From NCBI GenBank assembly GCA_964569295.1, contig CAZMVU010000029.1, forward strand, positions 1-33,161: DNA of 33,161 nucleotides. The letters are read 5' to 3'. The notes under the pieces were generated by a model, which worked only from the letters and a program-made list of their open reading frames with translations, was not told where the DNA came from and searched no databases. Every line of letters starts with the position of its first letter. Position 1 is the stretch's first letter. This DNA is from CAZMVU01 sp964569295 (GTDB lineage Bacteria > Hydrogenedentota > Hydrogenedentia > Hydrogenedentales > JAGMZX01). This document shows positions 16,154-25,063 of this stretch, piece after piece. The position numbers and the translations under genes are program-made.

Positions 16154-17503
16154 CTACATGCCGGGCGGCATGCCCATGCCGCCCATAGCGCGCTTGGCCT
16201 TTTTGCCTTTGCCGCCGCGCATCATCTGCTTCATCATCTTTTTCATCTTCTCGAAGTCCTTGAGCAGCGAGTTCACGTCCTGTACGCGCACGCCGCTGCC
16301 CGAGGCAATCCGGCGCCGGCGGCTGCCGTTGATAATCTTCGGGTTCTGCCGCTCCTTGGGGGTCATCGAAAAGATGATGGCCTCCATGTGTTTCATTTCG
16401 TCGCCGGCCATATCTTCTGCGCCGGCGGGCAACATCTTTTTCATGCCGGGGATCTTCTTGAGCATGTCGCCCATGGAACCCATTTTCTTGAGCTGTTGCA
16501 TCTGGGCGAGGAAGTCCTCGAGATCCCAGTTGGCCTTCTTCACCTTCTCCTGGAACTTGGCGGCCTGTTCCTGGTCAACGACATCCTGGGCCTTTTCCAC
16601 CAGGGAAACGACATCACCCATACCAAGGATTTGGTCGGCCATCCGGTTCGGGTGGAAGGCTTCGAGGGCGTCGAGTTTTTCGCCCGTGCCCACAAACTTC
16701 ACGGGGCAGCCGGTCACTTCGATAAGCGAGATGGCCGCACCGCCGCGTGCATCGCCATCCATCTGCGTGAGGATAACGCCGGTGAGCGGCATGTTCTGGT
16801 GGAATTCCTTGGCCGAGCGCACGGCGTCCTGACCGGTCTGCGCATTGGCTACAAAGAGGATTTCGTCCGGCGTGACCTGACTGGAAATGGCGCGCACTTC
16901 GGCCATCATTTTTTCGTCTACATGAAGGCGCCCGGCGGTATCGTATATAATGTGATCACAGCCGCGCATCTGCGCCTCGCCACGCGCCATAAGGCAAATG
17001 TCCACCGGCTTGGCGCCGGGCACCGAAAAGGATTCGACTTCGGCACGCTCGGCGACTTTGACCAACTGGTCGACGGCGGCCGGCCGGTACATGTCGGCAG
17101 CGACGAGCAGCGGCTTAGCGCCCTTCTTTTTGAGCATGAGGGCGAGTTTACCGGCGCTGGTGGTTTTGCCCTGGCCCTGGAGGCCGACCATCATGATTTG
17201 CGTAGGGGGCGCGGAAGCCTTGCGCAAGGGTTCATGCTTTTCGCCCATCACTTTGGCCAGTTCGTCGTGGACAATCTTGACGATCTGCTGGCTCGGGTGG
17301 ACGCTCTGTAAGACCTCCTGGCCTTGCGCTTGCGCCTGCACCTCGGTGATGAACTTCTTGACGACTTTGTAGTTGACGTCGGCCTCGAGCAAGGCAAGAC
17401 GGATCTGCTCCAGGCCGTCTTTCATGTTCTTTTCGGTCAGACGGCCCTGGCCACGCAGATTCTTGAATGCGTTCTCGAGTTTTGCGGACAGTGATTCAAA
17501 CAT
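16154..17503 (-). CDS. ffh: Signal recognition particle protein Ffh
   Basis: 449 residues from ATG 17503. The frame is open further upstream to 17647, but the family start MFESLSAKLENAFKNLRGQG fixes the start here; the ribosome site is weak. Ffh is the SRP GTPase that binds signal sequences and 4.5S RNA and targets ribosomes to FtsY. Visible features are the N domain (1-100), the P-loop GLQGQGKTTSAGKLA (108-122), the G3 segment DTAGRLHVDEKMM, GTGEKLDALEAFHP, and the Met-rich M domain with SMTPKERQNPKIINGSRRRR, ending in a Gly/Met-rich tail. First gene of the operon. Confidence 0.97.
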   Translation of the reverse strand: MFESLSAKLENAFKNLRGQGRLTEKNMKDGLEQIRLALLEADVNYKVVKKFITEVQAQAQGQEVLQSVHPSQQIVKIVHDELAKVMGEKHEPLRKASAPPTQIMMVGLQGQGKTTSAGKLALMLKKKGAKPLLVAADMYRPAAVDQLVKVAERAEVESFSVPGAKPVDICLMARGEAQMRGCDHIIYDTAGRLHVDEKMMAEVRAISSQVTPDEILFVANAQTGQDAVRSAKEFHQNMPLTGVILTQMDGDARGGAAISLIEVTGCPVKFVGTGEKLDALEAFHPNRMADQILGMGDVVSLVEKAQDVVDQEQAAKFQEKVKKANWDLEDFLAQMQQLKKMGSMGDMLKKIPGMKKMLPAGAEDMAGDEMKHMEAIIFSMTPKERQNPKIINGSRRRRIASGSGVRVQDVNSLLKDFEKMKKMMKQMMRGGKGKKAKRAMGGMGMPPGM

Positions 17504-17637
17504 AAGGCACGTTTTCGTGTTATCGGGTTTTACACCGCGATTCGGCACCCGTCGACATTGCCGACGGTCATACCCCAGACAGTTGCGTCCGGGAACAAGG
17601 ACGCAACGCGGTGGGAAAGCGCAAAAGCCGGGTACTG

Positions 17638-17667
17638 AAGATAGCATATAAACGGCCGCCGTTTCAA
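17638..17667 (-). promoter_or_regulatory. Candidate promoter of the ffh operon
   Basis: On the minus strand TTGAAA (17667-17662), an 18-bp spacer, and TATCTT (17643-17638), the same -10 hexamer and spacer length as the tRNA-Asp promoter. Transcription would begin near 17631, about 128 nt before ATG 17503. Confidence 0.45.
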
Positions 17668-17978
17668 AGTTTATCGCGCCCAGCGGTAAGGCAGGTTCCG
17701 GGGCGCTATCCGGGCGCTTATTGCGGCCGGTTTATGGGGATGGACAAGCGGGTGGCCGGCGCCCGGAATCGGCGTCGGTTGGCGCTTGGCAGGAATTACA
17801 TGCAACTTGGTGTGCCTGAAATGGTATTGTGTAGGTAAGGTGAGGCTTAAAGAGGGTGGTGCCCGGGCAGTGAAAGGTGCGAAAATCATCACACCCTTAG
17901 CCGGATGCATGGTCCTGAAGAGAACTGTAACTGTTTTTGTTTGCGGTTCTTGGCAGCCGGGGCGGTGGAGGACTTTCT

Positions 17979-18020
17979 TTACAGCCTGACAGGCGGAATG
18001 GTATGTTCACCGGCATACCA
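17979..18020 (+). promoter_or_regulatory. Candidate promoter of the membrane kinase with overlapping inverted repeat
   Basis: TTACAG (17979-17984), a 17-bp spacer and extended -10 TGGTATGTT (17999-18007). A 7-bp inverted repeat, TGGTATG (17999-18005) and CATACCA (18014-18020), overlaps the -10 and the predicted start point, so it may be an operator. The remaining 17504-17978 contains nothing else I can name. Confidence 0.45.
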
Positions 18021-18043
18021 CCTGCTTGGTGAAGGATTGGCAG

Positions 18044-21000
18044 ATGCCGGATGAGTCGCTGGTCGGCAAGACCCTCGGAAACTATAAAATTCTCCAGGAG
18101 CTCGGGCGTGGAGGAATGGGGGTCGTGTATAAAGCCCACGAGGAAACGCTGCAACGCATCGTGGCGCTCAAGGTATTGCCGCCGCACATCGCGAATGACA
18201 CGGCTTTTGTAAAACGCTTCGAGCGGGAGGCGCGGTTCGCGGCGAGCCTGAGCCATCCAAATATTGTGGCGATCCACGCGGTGGGGCAGGAAGGCGGCAC
18301 GCACTATATCGCCATGGAGTACGTGCGGGGCAAGACCCTCTCGCGGTTGCTGCACGAGGCGGGGCGTTTGGCGGTGCAGCGGGCGCTCGAGATTGCGTTG
18401 CCCGCGGCGGAGGCACTCGCAGAAGCGCACAAACACGGCATGATCCATCGCGACATCAAGCCCGACAACATCATGATCGACGATTCGGGCCGGGTGAAAG
18501 TAATGGACTTCGGCCTCGCCCGGGGCGTTCACAGCACCACGGAACTAACCGCGAAAGGGGCTGTGCTGGGCACGCCGCGCTACATGTCGCCCGAGCAATG
18601 CGAGGGACGCAGGCCGGACCACCGCACCGACATTTACTCGCTGGGCGTGGTGCTCTTCGAGATGCTCACCGGCCAGACGCCTTACGCCGCGGAGACGCCC
18701 CTGGCGCTGATGCGCCACATTGTCGAGACGCCGCTGCCCTCCATTCAGGAAGTGAGCGCCGATGTGGCGCCACATGTGTGCAGCATCGTCTACCGGATGA
18801 CTGGCAAGCGCCCGGAAGACCGCTACAACAGTGCCGAAGATGTTTGCGAGGACATTCGTGCGTTGCTCCAGGATTCGCAGGCGGGGCGGCCCCTGACCAA
18901 CTCGTCGCAGCATGACATGCTCACCCGCCAGCTCACGCCCCCTTCCGGCAGCACGCCTGTACCGTCTTTCGGCGGCACGCGCCGTTGGCAACGCCTGGTT
19001 GGCATAATGGGGCTTGTGCTGGCAGCGGTGTTGACTATTGGCGCGGGCGTTGCGCTGGGCAACTATTTCTTCGGTCAGCAGCCACCATCCAATGCTACGG
19101 AGAATAACGGCGGCGGGCAGATCGAACAGCCGCCGTCCGAAGGCGAAAGCGAAGGCGAAAGCGAAGGCGAAAGCGAAGGCGAAGACGAAGGCGAAGACGA
19201 AAGCGAAGGCGAGCCGCCACCGCAGGCGCCGATCACGTTGGTCGAGGTGGAAGGCGAAGGCGTGTCGGAAGGCGAGGGTGCGCCGCCGCGGTCGATAGCT
19301 CTTGAAGGGGCGCCGCCCGGCCCCATGGGGCTGCCCCGGCCCACAACGCCGCCGGATAGCCCGTGGGAGGTTACCTTCGCGGTGGATGCCATCACGCTTG
19401 ATCCGCGCAATCCAGAGCAGGATGTTGCGTTTACCCTGACCCCGCCCGATGCGCCGCCCGGCGAGATTTCCTGGTATGCCGGCGGGCCGTTGTCGGTCAG
19501 CGTGCAGGAAGATTCCGTGACGGTGCGCACCAGTGCGTTCGAGGTGCCGGTCGGGGAGGAGGCGACCTACAAGGTTTTCGCTCACCTCGAAAGTTACGGC
19601 CGCGAATTGGGCAGCCTCGATGTCCGTCTGCGCAACCCGGTCGAACTCGTACACTTCAAGGCCACGCCGAGCCGGGTTTCCCTGGGGCCGGAGAACTCCT
19701 CGGCGGAGATCGATTTCGAGATCGCTTCGGCCACGGGCGAGTCGCTGGACACCCGGTTGCTCGCCTTTGAACTGGCGCCGGGCAATGTGCCGGTCGATGT
19801 CGAGCAAGAAAGCGCAGGCGGGTTGCGCATCATGCTGGAGCGGGATGCATCCAACACGCGTACGCTGGATGCCCGAATCGATGTGCGGTTACACGGTGAG
19901 AAGGTGGGCGAGGTGCCGATGACTATCGCGCCGGCATGTCCGGTGACGGGTGTACTCTTTGGCACGGAAGCGGTGGTATTGGCGAACGAGGACAAAACGG
20001 CAGAGGTCTATTTCGAGCCGATTCCCGGCGACGTGGGTACACCGGTGGTCGAACAAATCGAATTCCGCACGGATGACCCGCGCATTTTTGTGAGCCGAAT
20101 CAGCACCAATGTGCTCGAGGTCTCGCTCGACACCTCCACGGCGCTCATCGGGGGAGAACCCGAGGTGCACGAAGTATCGGCCTGGTTCTGTGGCCGCGAG
20201 CTGGGCGTGCTGCAGGTTGAACTGGTGCCGTTTTCCGCGGTGCCGGAGGTTACCTTCACGCAGGGCAGCATACGCCTGACAAACAGCGATCGTTCAGCAG
20301 AGGCCGTTTTCACCGTGGCGCCGGAAGGCACACCTGCCGAAGTGCTCGAAAAGCTGAACTTCCGCGCGAACAGCTACGACCTCAGCATCACCAGAACAGG
20401 ACGTACGTCTATCGAGGTGAGCCTGCGCCACTCGGTGGATATCGAAAGCCGCAAGACCCAGCCCTGCACGGTGACCGCATGGTACGAAGGCGAGGCTGTG
20501 GGGGAGCTCCAGGTCGAACTGGTGCCGTTCGCCAACCTGCCGGAAGTGGTTTTCCCCGACACACGCCCGCGCCTCACCAACCCGGACAGGCGGCGCGTGG
20601 TCTCCTTCGAGGTGAAGCCCGAGGATCTCTCCGAATCGACCCTCGAAGCGCTGCGGTTCCGGGCGGACACCGAGGACATCATCGTGAACCGGACCGGTTT
20701 GCAGCAGTTGGAATTGACGCTCGGACCCTTTGTGCGCCTCGAGGACGGCGCATACCGCGAGGGCCTGGTGACGGCCAAGTATCGCAACACAACGGTCGGC
20801 GAGATGCGCGTTCTGCTTGTCGGGCCCTCTTCGATACGCCGGGTCTCCGCGTCGCCCGAGGAGGTTGCGCTTTCGCCTGCCGCACCCACGGCCTACCTCA
20901 ACCTTTCGGTCGAGCCGGACGACGTGCCGGATGAAGAAATCCAGCAACTGGATTTTGTGTTGTCCGAACACGACACACGCATCAGTTGGCGGCGCACCCG

Positions 21001-21919
21001 TGCAAACGGGCTGGTGGTCTCGATGGCGGTCTCGGCCTTCGATCCCGGCGAATCGGCGGAGCGCACGCTCCAAATATTGGCGGGCGGCAAGGTGGTGGGC
21101 GATGTAAAGCTGACCGCCAAGCGCCCGGTGGCTGTGGACAAGGTAGACTTCATCCCATCGTCTGTCACCCTCACCCCCGACAAGCCCAAGGCGCGGGTAA
21201 GCTTTACGACGGATCCGGCCGGCATGAGCATTACGGCGCTGCAATGGGGCGCCGACCCTGGCGTGGGTGTGCGGTACCTGGGCGAACGCATGCTCGAGGT
21301 TTCGGCTTCGGCCGGCGTTTTTGCCAGCGAACGGGCGTCACGCAAGCGCGTGTATGCCCGCCTTCACGGCGAACTTATCGGATCGCTCTCCGTCTCGATT
21401 GCCGGGCCAAAGATGCCGGTCTACCGCCAGGCCACGTTCAACGGCTCCACGTTCACCTACCCTGCCCGGGTGCGCATCGGTGAACGGGCACTGGTGGAAC
21501 TCAGCGCGGAAAACCCCACGGCCAGTTCCCTCGGCGCCGTGCTCTCGGTTTCGATAACGAACGGTGCACCTCACGTGCCGACAGCAGGTGGAAACTACGA
21601 GGTTATCGAAGCCGGCGCCGCCCCCCTCAGGCACTATGAGCAAACCGACGGCGGATGGCGTCCCCTATCTCAACGGCAGATTGCGGAATCGGCGGTGGTG
21701 CGGCGGATAGTCAATCTGCTTCAGCCCGAGGGCCGCGCACTGCTGCGTTTTCCCGTGACCTTCGCGCAGGCGGGCAGGACGCGCTTGCTTGCCCGCGTGT
21801 CGCTGGCTGAGAGCACGGGAGGCTCTTCAAACATTCTGGTAAATGTGCCCGACGACGGCACGCGCGACCAGCAAGGCTTGCCATGCCGCGCGTTCGACGT
21901 AGAAGTCGTCGAGGAATAA
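18044..21919 (+). CDS. Transmembrane Ser/Thr protein kinase with seven extracytoplasmic beta-rich repeats
   Basis: 1291 residues from ATG 18044 (GAAGGA 7 nt upstream). Residues about 13-275 are a Hanks-type kinase with all catalytic residues: GRGGMG loop (21-26), Lys43 in IVALK, HRDIKPDN with Asp137, DFG with Asp155, and GTPRYMSPEQ. A membrane span follows at about 317-340 (LVGIMGLVLAAVLTIGAG). Then comes an acidic Ser-Glu-Gly-Glu linker (365-390) and, from 442 to 1121, seven tandem repeats of about 95-100 residues starting near 442, 532, 631, 731, 829, 928 and 1028. Each has a VxFxxxxxxLTxxxxxAxVxFxVxP-like opening and ends in GxxVGxLxVxLxxP. The last 170 residues are a different, unrecognised domain. 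The kinase is an intact RD type; the repeats do not look like PASTA. It probably senses an outside ligand; targets are unknown. Confidence 0.92.
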   Translation: MPDESLVGKTLGNYKILQELGRGGMGVVYKAHEETLQRIVALKVLPPHIANDTAFVKRFEREARFAASLSHPNIVAIHAVGQEGGTHYIAMEYVRGKTLSRLLHEAGRLAVQRALEIALPAAEALAEAHKHGMIHRDIKPDNIMIDDSGRVKVMDFGLARGVHSTTELTAKGAVLGTPRYMSPEQCEGRRPDHRTDIYSLGVVLFEMLTGQTPYAAETPLALMRHIVETPLPSIQEVSADVAPHVCSIVYRMTGKRPEDRYNSAEDVCEDIRALLQDSQAGRPLTNSSQHDMLTRQLTPPSGSTPVPSFGGTRRWQRLVGIMGLVLAAVLTIGAGVALGNYFFGQQPPSNATENNGGGQIEQPPSEGESEGESEGESEGEDEGEDESEGEPPPQAPITLVEVEGEGVSEGEGAPPRSIALEGAPPGPMGLPRPTTPPDSPWEVTFAVDAITLDPRNPEQDVAFTLTPPDAPPGEISWYAGGPLSVSVQEDSVTVRTSAFEVPVGEEATYKVFAHLESYGRELGSLDVRLRNPVELVHFKATPSRVSLGPENSSAEIDFEIASATGESLDTRLLAFELAPGNVPVDVEQESAGGLRIMLERDASNTRTLDARIDVRLHGEKVGEVPMTIAPACPVTGVLFGTEAVVLANEDKTAEVYFEPIPGDVGTPVVEQIEFRTDDPRIFVSRISTNVLEVSLDTSTALIGGEPEVHEVSAWFCGRELGVLQVELVPFSAVPEVTFTQGSIRLTNSDRSAEAVFTVAPEGTPAEVLEKLNFRANSYDLSITRTGRTSIEVSLRHSVDIESRKTQPCTVTAWYEGEAVGELQVELVPFANLPEVVFPDTRPRLTNPDRRRVVSFEVKPEDLSESTLEALRFRADTEDIIVNRTGLQQLELTLGPFVRLEDGAYREGLVTAKYRNTTVGEMRVLLVGPSSIRRVSASPEEVALSPAAPTAYLNLSVEPDDVPDEEIQQLDFVLSEHDTRISWRRTRANGLVVSMAVSAFDPGESAERTLQILAGGKVVGDVKLTAKRPVAVDKVDFIPSSVTLTPDKPKARVSFTTDPAGMSITALQWGADPGVGVRYLGERMLEVSASAGVFASERASRKRVYARLHGELIGSLSVSIAGPKMPVYRQATFNGSTFTYPARVRIGERALVELSAENPTASSLGAVLSVSITNGAPHVPTAGGNYEVIEAGAAPLRHYEQTDGGWRPLSQRQIAESAVVRRIVNLLQPEGRALLRFPVTFAQAGRTRLLARVSLAESTGGSSNILVNVPDDGTRDQQGLPCRAFDVEVVEE
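19138..19212 (+). repeat. Tandem 12-bp repeat (GGCGAAAGCGAA-type) coding for Gly-Glu-Ser-Glu linker
   Basis: Units GGCGAAAGCGAA, with GACGAA in place of AGCGAA in later copies, lie just outside the membrane span of the kinase. They encode (Ser/Asp-Glu-Gly-Glu)n. From memory such EGE/SEGE linkers are common in Hydrogenedentes/Lentisphaerae-like genomes; that association is not checked here. Confidence 0.85.
19367..21409 (+). repeat. Seven tandem ~95-100-residue protein repeats in the kinase ectodomain
   Basis: Unit starts by residue of the kinase are 442, 532, 631, 731, 829, 928 and 1028. Conserved positions are an aromatic or hydrophobic VxF opening, a Leu-Thr pair, AxVxF, an LxFR-like strand, VSL and a closing GxLxVxLxP. 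Repeats 3-5 are most alike (the LVPF junction is repeated). At the nucleotide level they are diverged, so the array is old and not a recent duplication. Confidence 0.8.
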
Positions 21920-22075
21920 CGCACGCATGAAACCTGATCCTGCGGCGGCCGATGGGCCACTGTGCGTGGCTACCACGTCACAGGTTCTGCGGGTTTCCCG
22001 CCCGTCGTGGAAGGCCCGCGCTACGTGGCAGCGCCGCCGTGCGTACAGGACGTTCCGGCGCCGGCACCGCCGCCT

Positions 22076-23395
22076 CTAGCCAGTGAGCAGGAAGTAGCGC
22101 AGGTAGAGGTACACGCTGCTCAGTACAAGGCTGAAAAGCATGATGGGGACGCCGTATCGGGCGAATTCGAAGAAGGAAATGTGGTAGCGGTTCTTGCGCG
22201 CAACCTGGATCACCACGACGTTGGCGGCCGTGCCAAGCATGGTGCCGTTACCGCCCAAACAGGCCCCGAGCGCCAACGCCCACCACAGCACTTCGCCGGG
22301 GGGACCGCCTGCCGCCGCACCCGCGGCCGCCCCTTCGCTGGCCATGCGCTCGACGTAGGCGCTCACCAGGGGTATGAGCGAGATGGCCACCGGCACGGCG
22401 CCGAGCAACGCGGCCAATACCCCGGCAAGCCACAGTATGGCGAGGGCCGCCATTAGCGTGCTGCCCTGCGTCAGCGTGACGAGCCCCTCGCCCAGCCGGT
22501 CAAACAGGTTGTTGTATTCGAGGGCGCCCACGAGTATGAACAGCCCGATCAGGAAGAAGATGGTCTCCCACTCGACTTTCTCGAAAGCGCGGCGCAAACT
22601 GCTGCCGGTGAAAACCACCATGGCAAAACCGCCCACGAGCGCCACCAGACCCGGCTGCACGCCCAGGCTATGGCTCAATGTGAAGCCGAGCAGGATCAGG
22701 AAAAACAGGGGCAGCGCAATGGTCAAGCGGCGCGGATCGGTAATGGCGCGGGACGGGTGGGCCATCATGATGCGTTTGCGCGCCTCGGGCGTTACGGTCA
22801 TGCTTTTACGGAATATCACGTACACGATAACCGAGGTCAGCCCCAGGACCACCAGCACGAGCGGCCCGAGGTTCAGAATGAATTGATTGAAGGTGAGGCC
22901 ACTCTTCGCGCCGATCAGAATATTGGGCGGATCGCCGATCAGGGTGGCCGTACCGCCCACATTGGAGAAAAGTGCTTCGAGTATGAGGAAAGGCTCGGGA
23001 CGTATCTCGAGGATCTGGGTGATCAGAATGGTGATGGGAATGATCAGGACAACAGTGGTCACATTGTCGAGAAAGGCGGAGAGCACCGCCGTGGCCGTGA
23101 TAAGGCCGATGAGTATGACCATGCCGTGACCGCGCGAACGCTGGGCAATGGTGACCGCCACCCACTCGAAAAAGCCCGTCTCGGAGAGGACGTTGACCAC
23201 GAGCATCATCCCGGCAAGCAGGAAGACGACATCGACATCGACCTTTTCGAGGGCGGCCTCGTGCGGGATGAGCTGCAGAAATACCACCAGCGAACCGCCC
23301 AGGATCGCCGCGGCGGCCGGCGGGATCTTCTCTGTTACGATGAAGGCGTAGGTGGCGACAAATATGATCAGGGCCAGTACAATATCGGTGCTCAT
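22076..23395 (-). CDS. ArsB/NhaD ion-transporter superfamily permease
   Basis: 439 residues with about 11-12 membrane spans. The family moves anions, arsenite or Na+ across the inner membrane (CitMHS/ArsB/NhaD fold). Visible family segments are KVDVDVVFLLAGMMLVVNVL, LSAFLDNVTTVVLIIPITIL, SNVGGTATLIGDPPNILIGA and the mirrored GACLGGNGTMLGTAANVVVI in the second half. The Asn and Asp residues in these re-entrant loops are those expected at the ion path. Substrate cannot be decided: arsenite, Na+/H+ exchange and dicarboxylate are all possible. Its start overlaps the EIIA-CBS gene stop by 4 nt (ATGA), so expression is coupled and that protein probably controls it. Confidence 0.9.
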   Translation of the reverse strand: MSTDIVLALIIFVATYAFIVTEKIPPAAAAILGGSLVVFLQLIPHEAALEKVDVDVVFLLAGMMLVVNVLSETGFFEWVAVTIAQRSRGHGMVILIGLITATAVLSAFLDNVTTVVLIIPITILITQILEIRPEPFLILEALFSNVGGTATLIGDPPNILIGAKSGLTFNQFILNLGPLVLVVLGLTSVIVYVIFRKSMTVTPEARKRIMMAHPSRAITDPRRLTIALPLFFLILLGFTLSHSLGVQPGLVALVGGFAMVVFTGSSLRRAFEKVEWETIFFLIGLFILVGALEYNNLFDRLGEGLVTLTQGSTLMAALAILWLAGVLAALLGAVPVAISLIPLVSAYVERMASEGAAAGAAAGGPPGEVLWWALALGACLGGNGTMLGTAANVVVIQVARKNRYHISFFEFARYGVPIMLFSLVLSSVYLYLRYFLLTG

Positions 23396-24312
23396 ATGTT
23401 GATCACCCGGTCGAGTACGAGGATGCGGTCAATGGCGCCCACCCGTTTGCCGTCGCGCACGACGTGAACCTTCCAATGCCGCTTCACGGAAAGCTCGAAT
23501 ACGATTTCGAGAAGGGTGGCGGTTTCCGGCACGGCGGCATAGTCCTGGCTCATGACGTCTCTTGCCAGGGTGCTGCCTTCGCCTTCATAGTATTTTTCGA
23601 AGGGGTCGAACTCGCTGATAAACGCGATGCTCTTCAACTGGCTGAAGAAGTCCGGCATGCCCACCTGAAACAGATGCTCACACGTGATCTCGCCCAGAAG
23701 TGTGGTGTCTTGGTCAACGACAGCGATGGCCTCGAGGCGGAACTGGAGCATGGTGCGGGTCACTTCGCGCAACGGGGTGTCGGGGTGAATGTCGGCGTAG
23801 GGCTTGCGCATAATGTCGCGCGCCGTTACCGGCCCCTCCATACCCAGCACCCGTTTCGAAATGAATCCCGCCACCACACGCGGCTCTTGTAAACTGTGCA
23901 GCACCTCGCGCTCGAGCGGGTCGGCCAGGATGCGCGCAAACTGCGACATGACCTTGATCGCCAGTTGCGGGTTGTCTTCGGGAACCACGAGCAAGGCCAC
24001 TACATCGGCGGGTTTGCCGTCCATCGCGCCGAAATCGACGGGCGTCTTCATGAGCGCCACAGCCAGCACCGCCCGAGACAGGCCCGGTATGCGGGCGTGG
24101 GGCATGGCGAAGCCCTCGGCAAGGCCGGTAGCCTTGTCGTTCTCACGCGCGATCACAGCCTTGGCGATGTCCTCGCGCGCAGGCGCGCCTTCAACACCGA
24201 GACTGGGGCCATGCAGAAGCATGTCCACCATGCGGTCGAGCAGGGCCCACTTGTCCGGCGCCTCCGCATCTACCAGTATCATGTGTTCGTTAAAGTCCGG
24301 CTTGGCTTCCAT
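23392..24312 (-). CDS. PTS EIIA type-2 domain fused to two CBS domains
   Basis: 306 residues. Residues about 10-155 match the fructose/nitrogen-type EIIA domain: LAEGFAMPHARIPGL holds the phosphoryl-accepting His72, and VVALLVVPEDNPQLAIKVMS is the family's helix. Residues about 165-220 and 245-303 are a CBS pair (TARDIMRKPYADIHPDTPLR, then RDVMSQDYAAVPETATLLEI and VRDGKRVGAIDRILV), which usually bind adenine nucleotides. There is no EIIB or EIIC nearby, so this looks like a regulator and not a sugar importer. It overlaps the downstream permease by 4 nt. Phosphorylation would presumably come from EI/HPr elsewhere. The ATG at 24312 has only a weak ribosome site (CGGGG). Confidence 0.9.
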   Translation of the reverse strand: MEAKPDFNEHMILVDAEAPDKWALLDRMVDMLLHGPSLGVEGAPAREDIAKAVIARENDKATGLAEGFAMPHARIPGLSRAVLAVALMKTPVDFGAMDGKPADVVALLVVPEDNPQLAIKVMSQFARILADPLEREVLHSLQEPRVVAGFISKRVLGMEGPVTARDIMRKPYADIHPDTPLREVTRTMLQFRLEAIAVVDQDTTLLGEITCEHLFQVGMPDFFSQLKSIAFISEFDPFEKYYEGEGSTLARDVMSQDYAAVPETATLLEIVFELSVKRHWKVHVVRDGKRVGAIDRILVLDRVINI

Positions 24313-24452
24313 GATCTTGTACCCCGGGAGTGGACATACACCACACCCTTCGGAATTGTCGAACCCGTTCCTTTGACTGCTACCCCAGGGAACGGTAACC
24401 TTTCCTCACACAATCACCCGGATTCCGTGCCAATGTTTGGCTATCAGGGGAT

Positions 24453-24753
24453 CCGGGGACACCCCCGCCGCCAGGGGCCAGTCCGGGAAAACAGGAAAGG
24501 TTGGTACTGCGTGCAGCATAACACGAAAACGCTGGCCACGTCGAAACACCTTGACGCACAGGGCCTGCCGCGTGCCCGGACGCTGGCCAGCGCCCGCAGA
24601 ATCCCGCGAACAAGGCGAATGACGCCCTGTAGCGCGCGAGTCATTCTTTAGCCGTCTGCCGTGGGCCGTTTCCCATACTTGATAGGGGGTCCCGATATCG
24701 GATTATCAGCAATATCACTGATGCCGCGGTCTTCGCGAGGTGGGTGTCCCCGG
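24453..24753. repeat. 300-bp segment bounded by an inverted 12-mer, possible MITE remnant
   Basis: CCGGGGACACCC (24453-24464) and its exact reverse complement GGGTGTCCCCGG (24742-24753) bracket a stretch without any gene. No target duplication was recognised, so this may be a fossil or simply chance in GC-rich DNA. Confidence 0.3.
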
Positions 24754-24767
24754 CCCCTCCCACACGT

Positions 24768-24808
24768 GCGCCAAAGCGGTGGCAAGCCACCGCACTCCAA
24801 AGTGGCGC
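24768..24808. repeat. 41-nt nested palindrome (REP-like hairpin)
   Basis: GCGCCA (24768-24773) pairs with TGGCGC (24803-24808). Inside, GCGGTGGC (24776-24783) and GCCACCGC (24786-24793) make an 8-bp stem with an AA loop. It lies in the 750-nt gap between the EIIA-CBS start and the oxidoreductase terminator, where I see no gene. From memory similar hairpins recur in intergenic DNA of PVC bacteria. Confidence 0.5.
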
Positions 24809-25009
24809 CAGGGAACTGCGTATCCCGGCCGCACGTTGGTATTCGCTGACACGGGGCAGATTGACGAAACAAGTGCGCTCCTTGCGCCATACGGCTAAAG
24901 AATTGCGAATATTCAGAGCTGCAACCAAAGGCCTACCTGTTGGCCAATCGCTGCGTGACGCTCAAGAGGGGTGCGGGCCTCTTCCCCGGACCTTAACTTG
25001 CCTAAACAC

Positions 25010-25040
25010 CCGAGGCCCGGCGCAGAACACCGGGCCTCGG
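25010..25040 (-). terminator. Terminator of the oxidoreductase gene
   Basis: Perfect 11-bp stem CCGAGGCCCGG (25010-25020) with CCGGGCCTCGG (25030-25040) and a 9-nt loop, 23 nt beyond the stop at 25064. On the minus strand GTGTTTAGG follows, a weak U-tract. Confidence 0.8.
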
Positions 25041-25063
25041 AGATATGCGCTGCATTGTGCGGC

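Noticed and set aside
21919..22075. Terminator between the convergent kinase and permease genes
   Set aside because: Only a 5-bp CGTGG/CCACG hairpin (21965-21977) and a G+C palindrome were found, neither followed by a T run.
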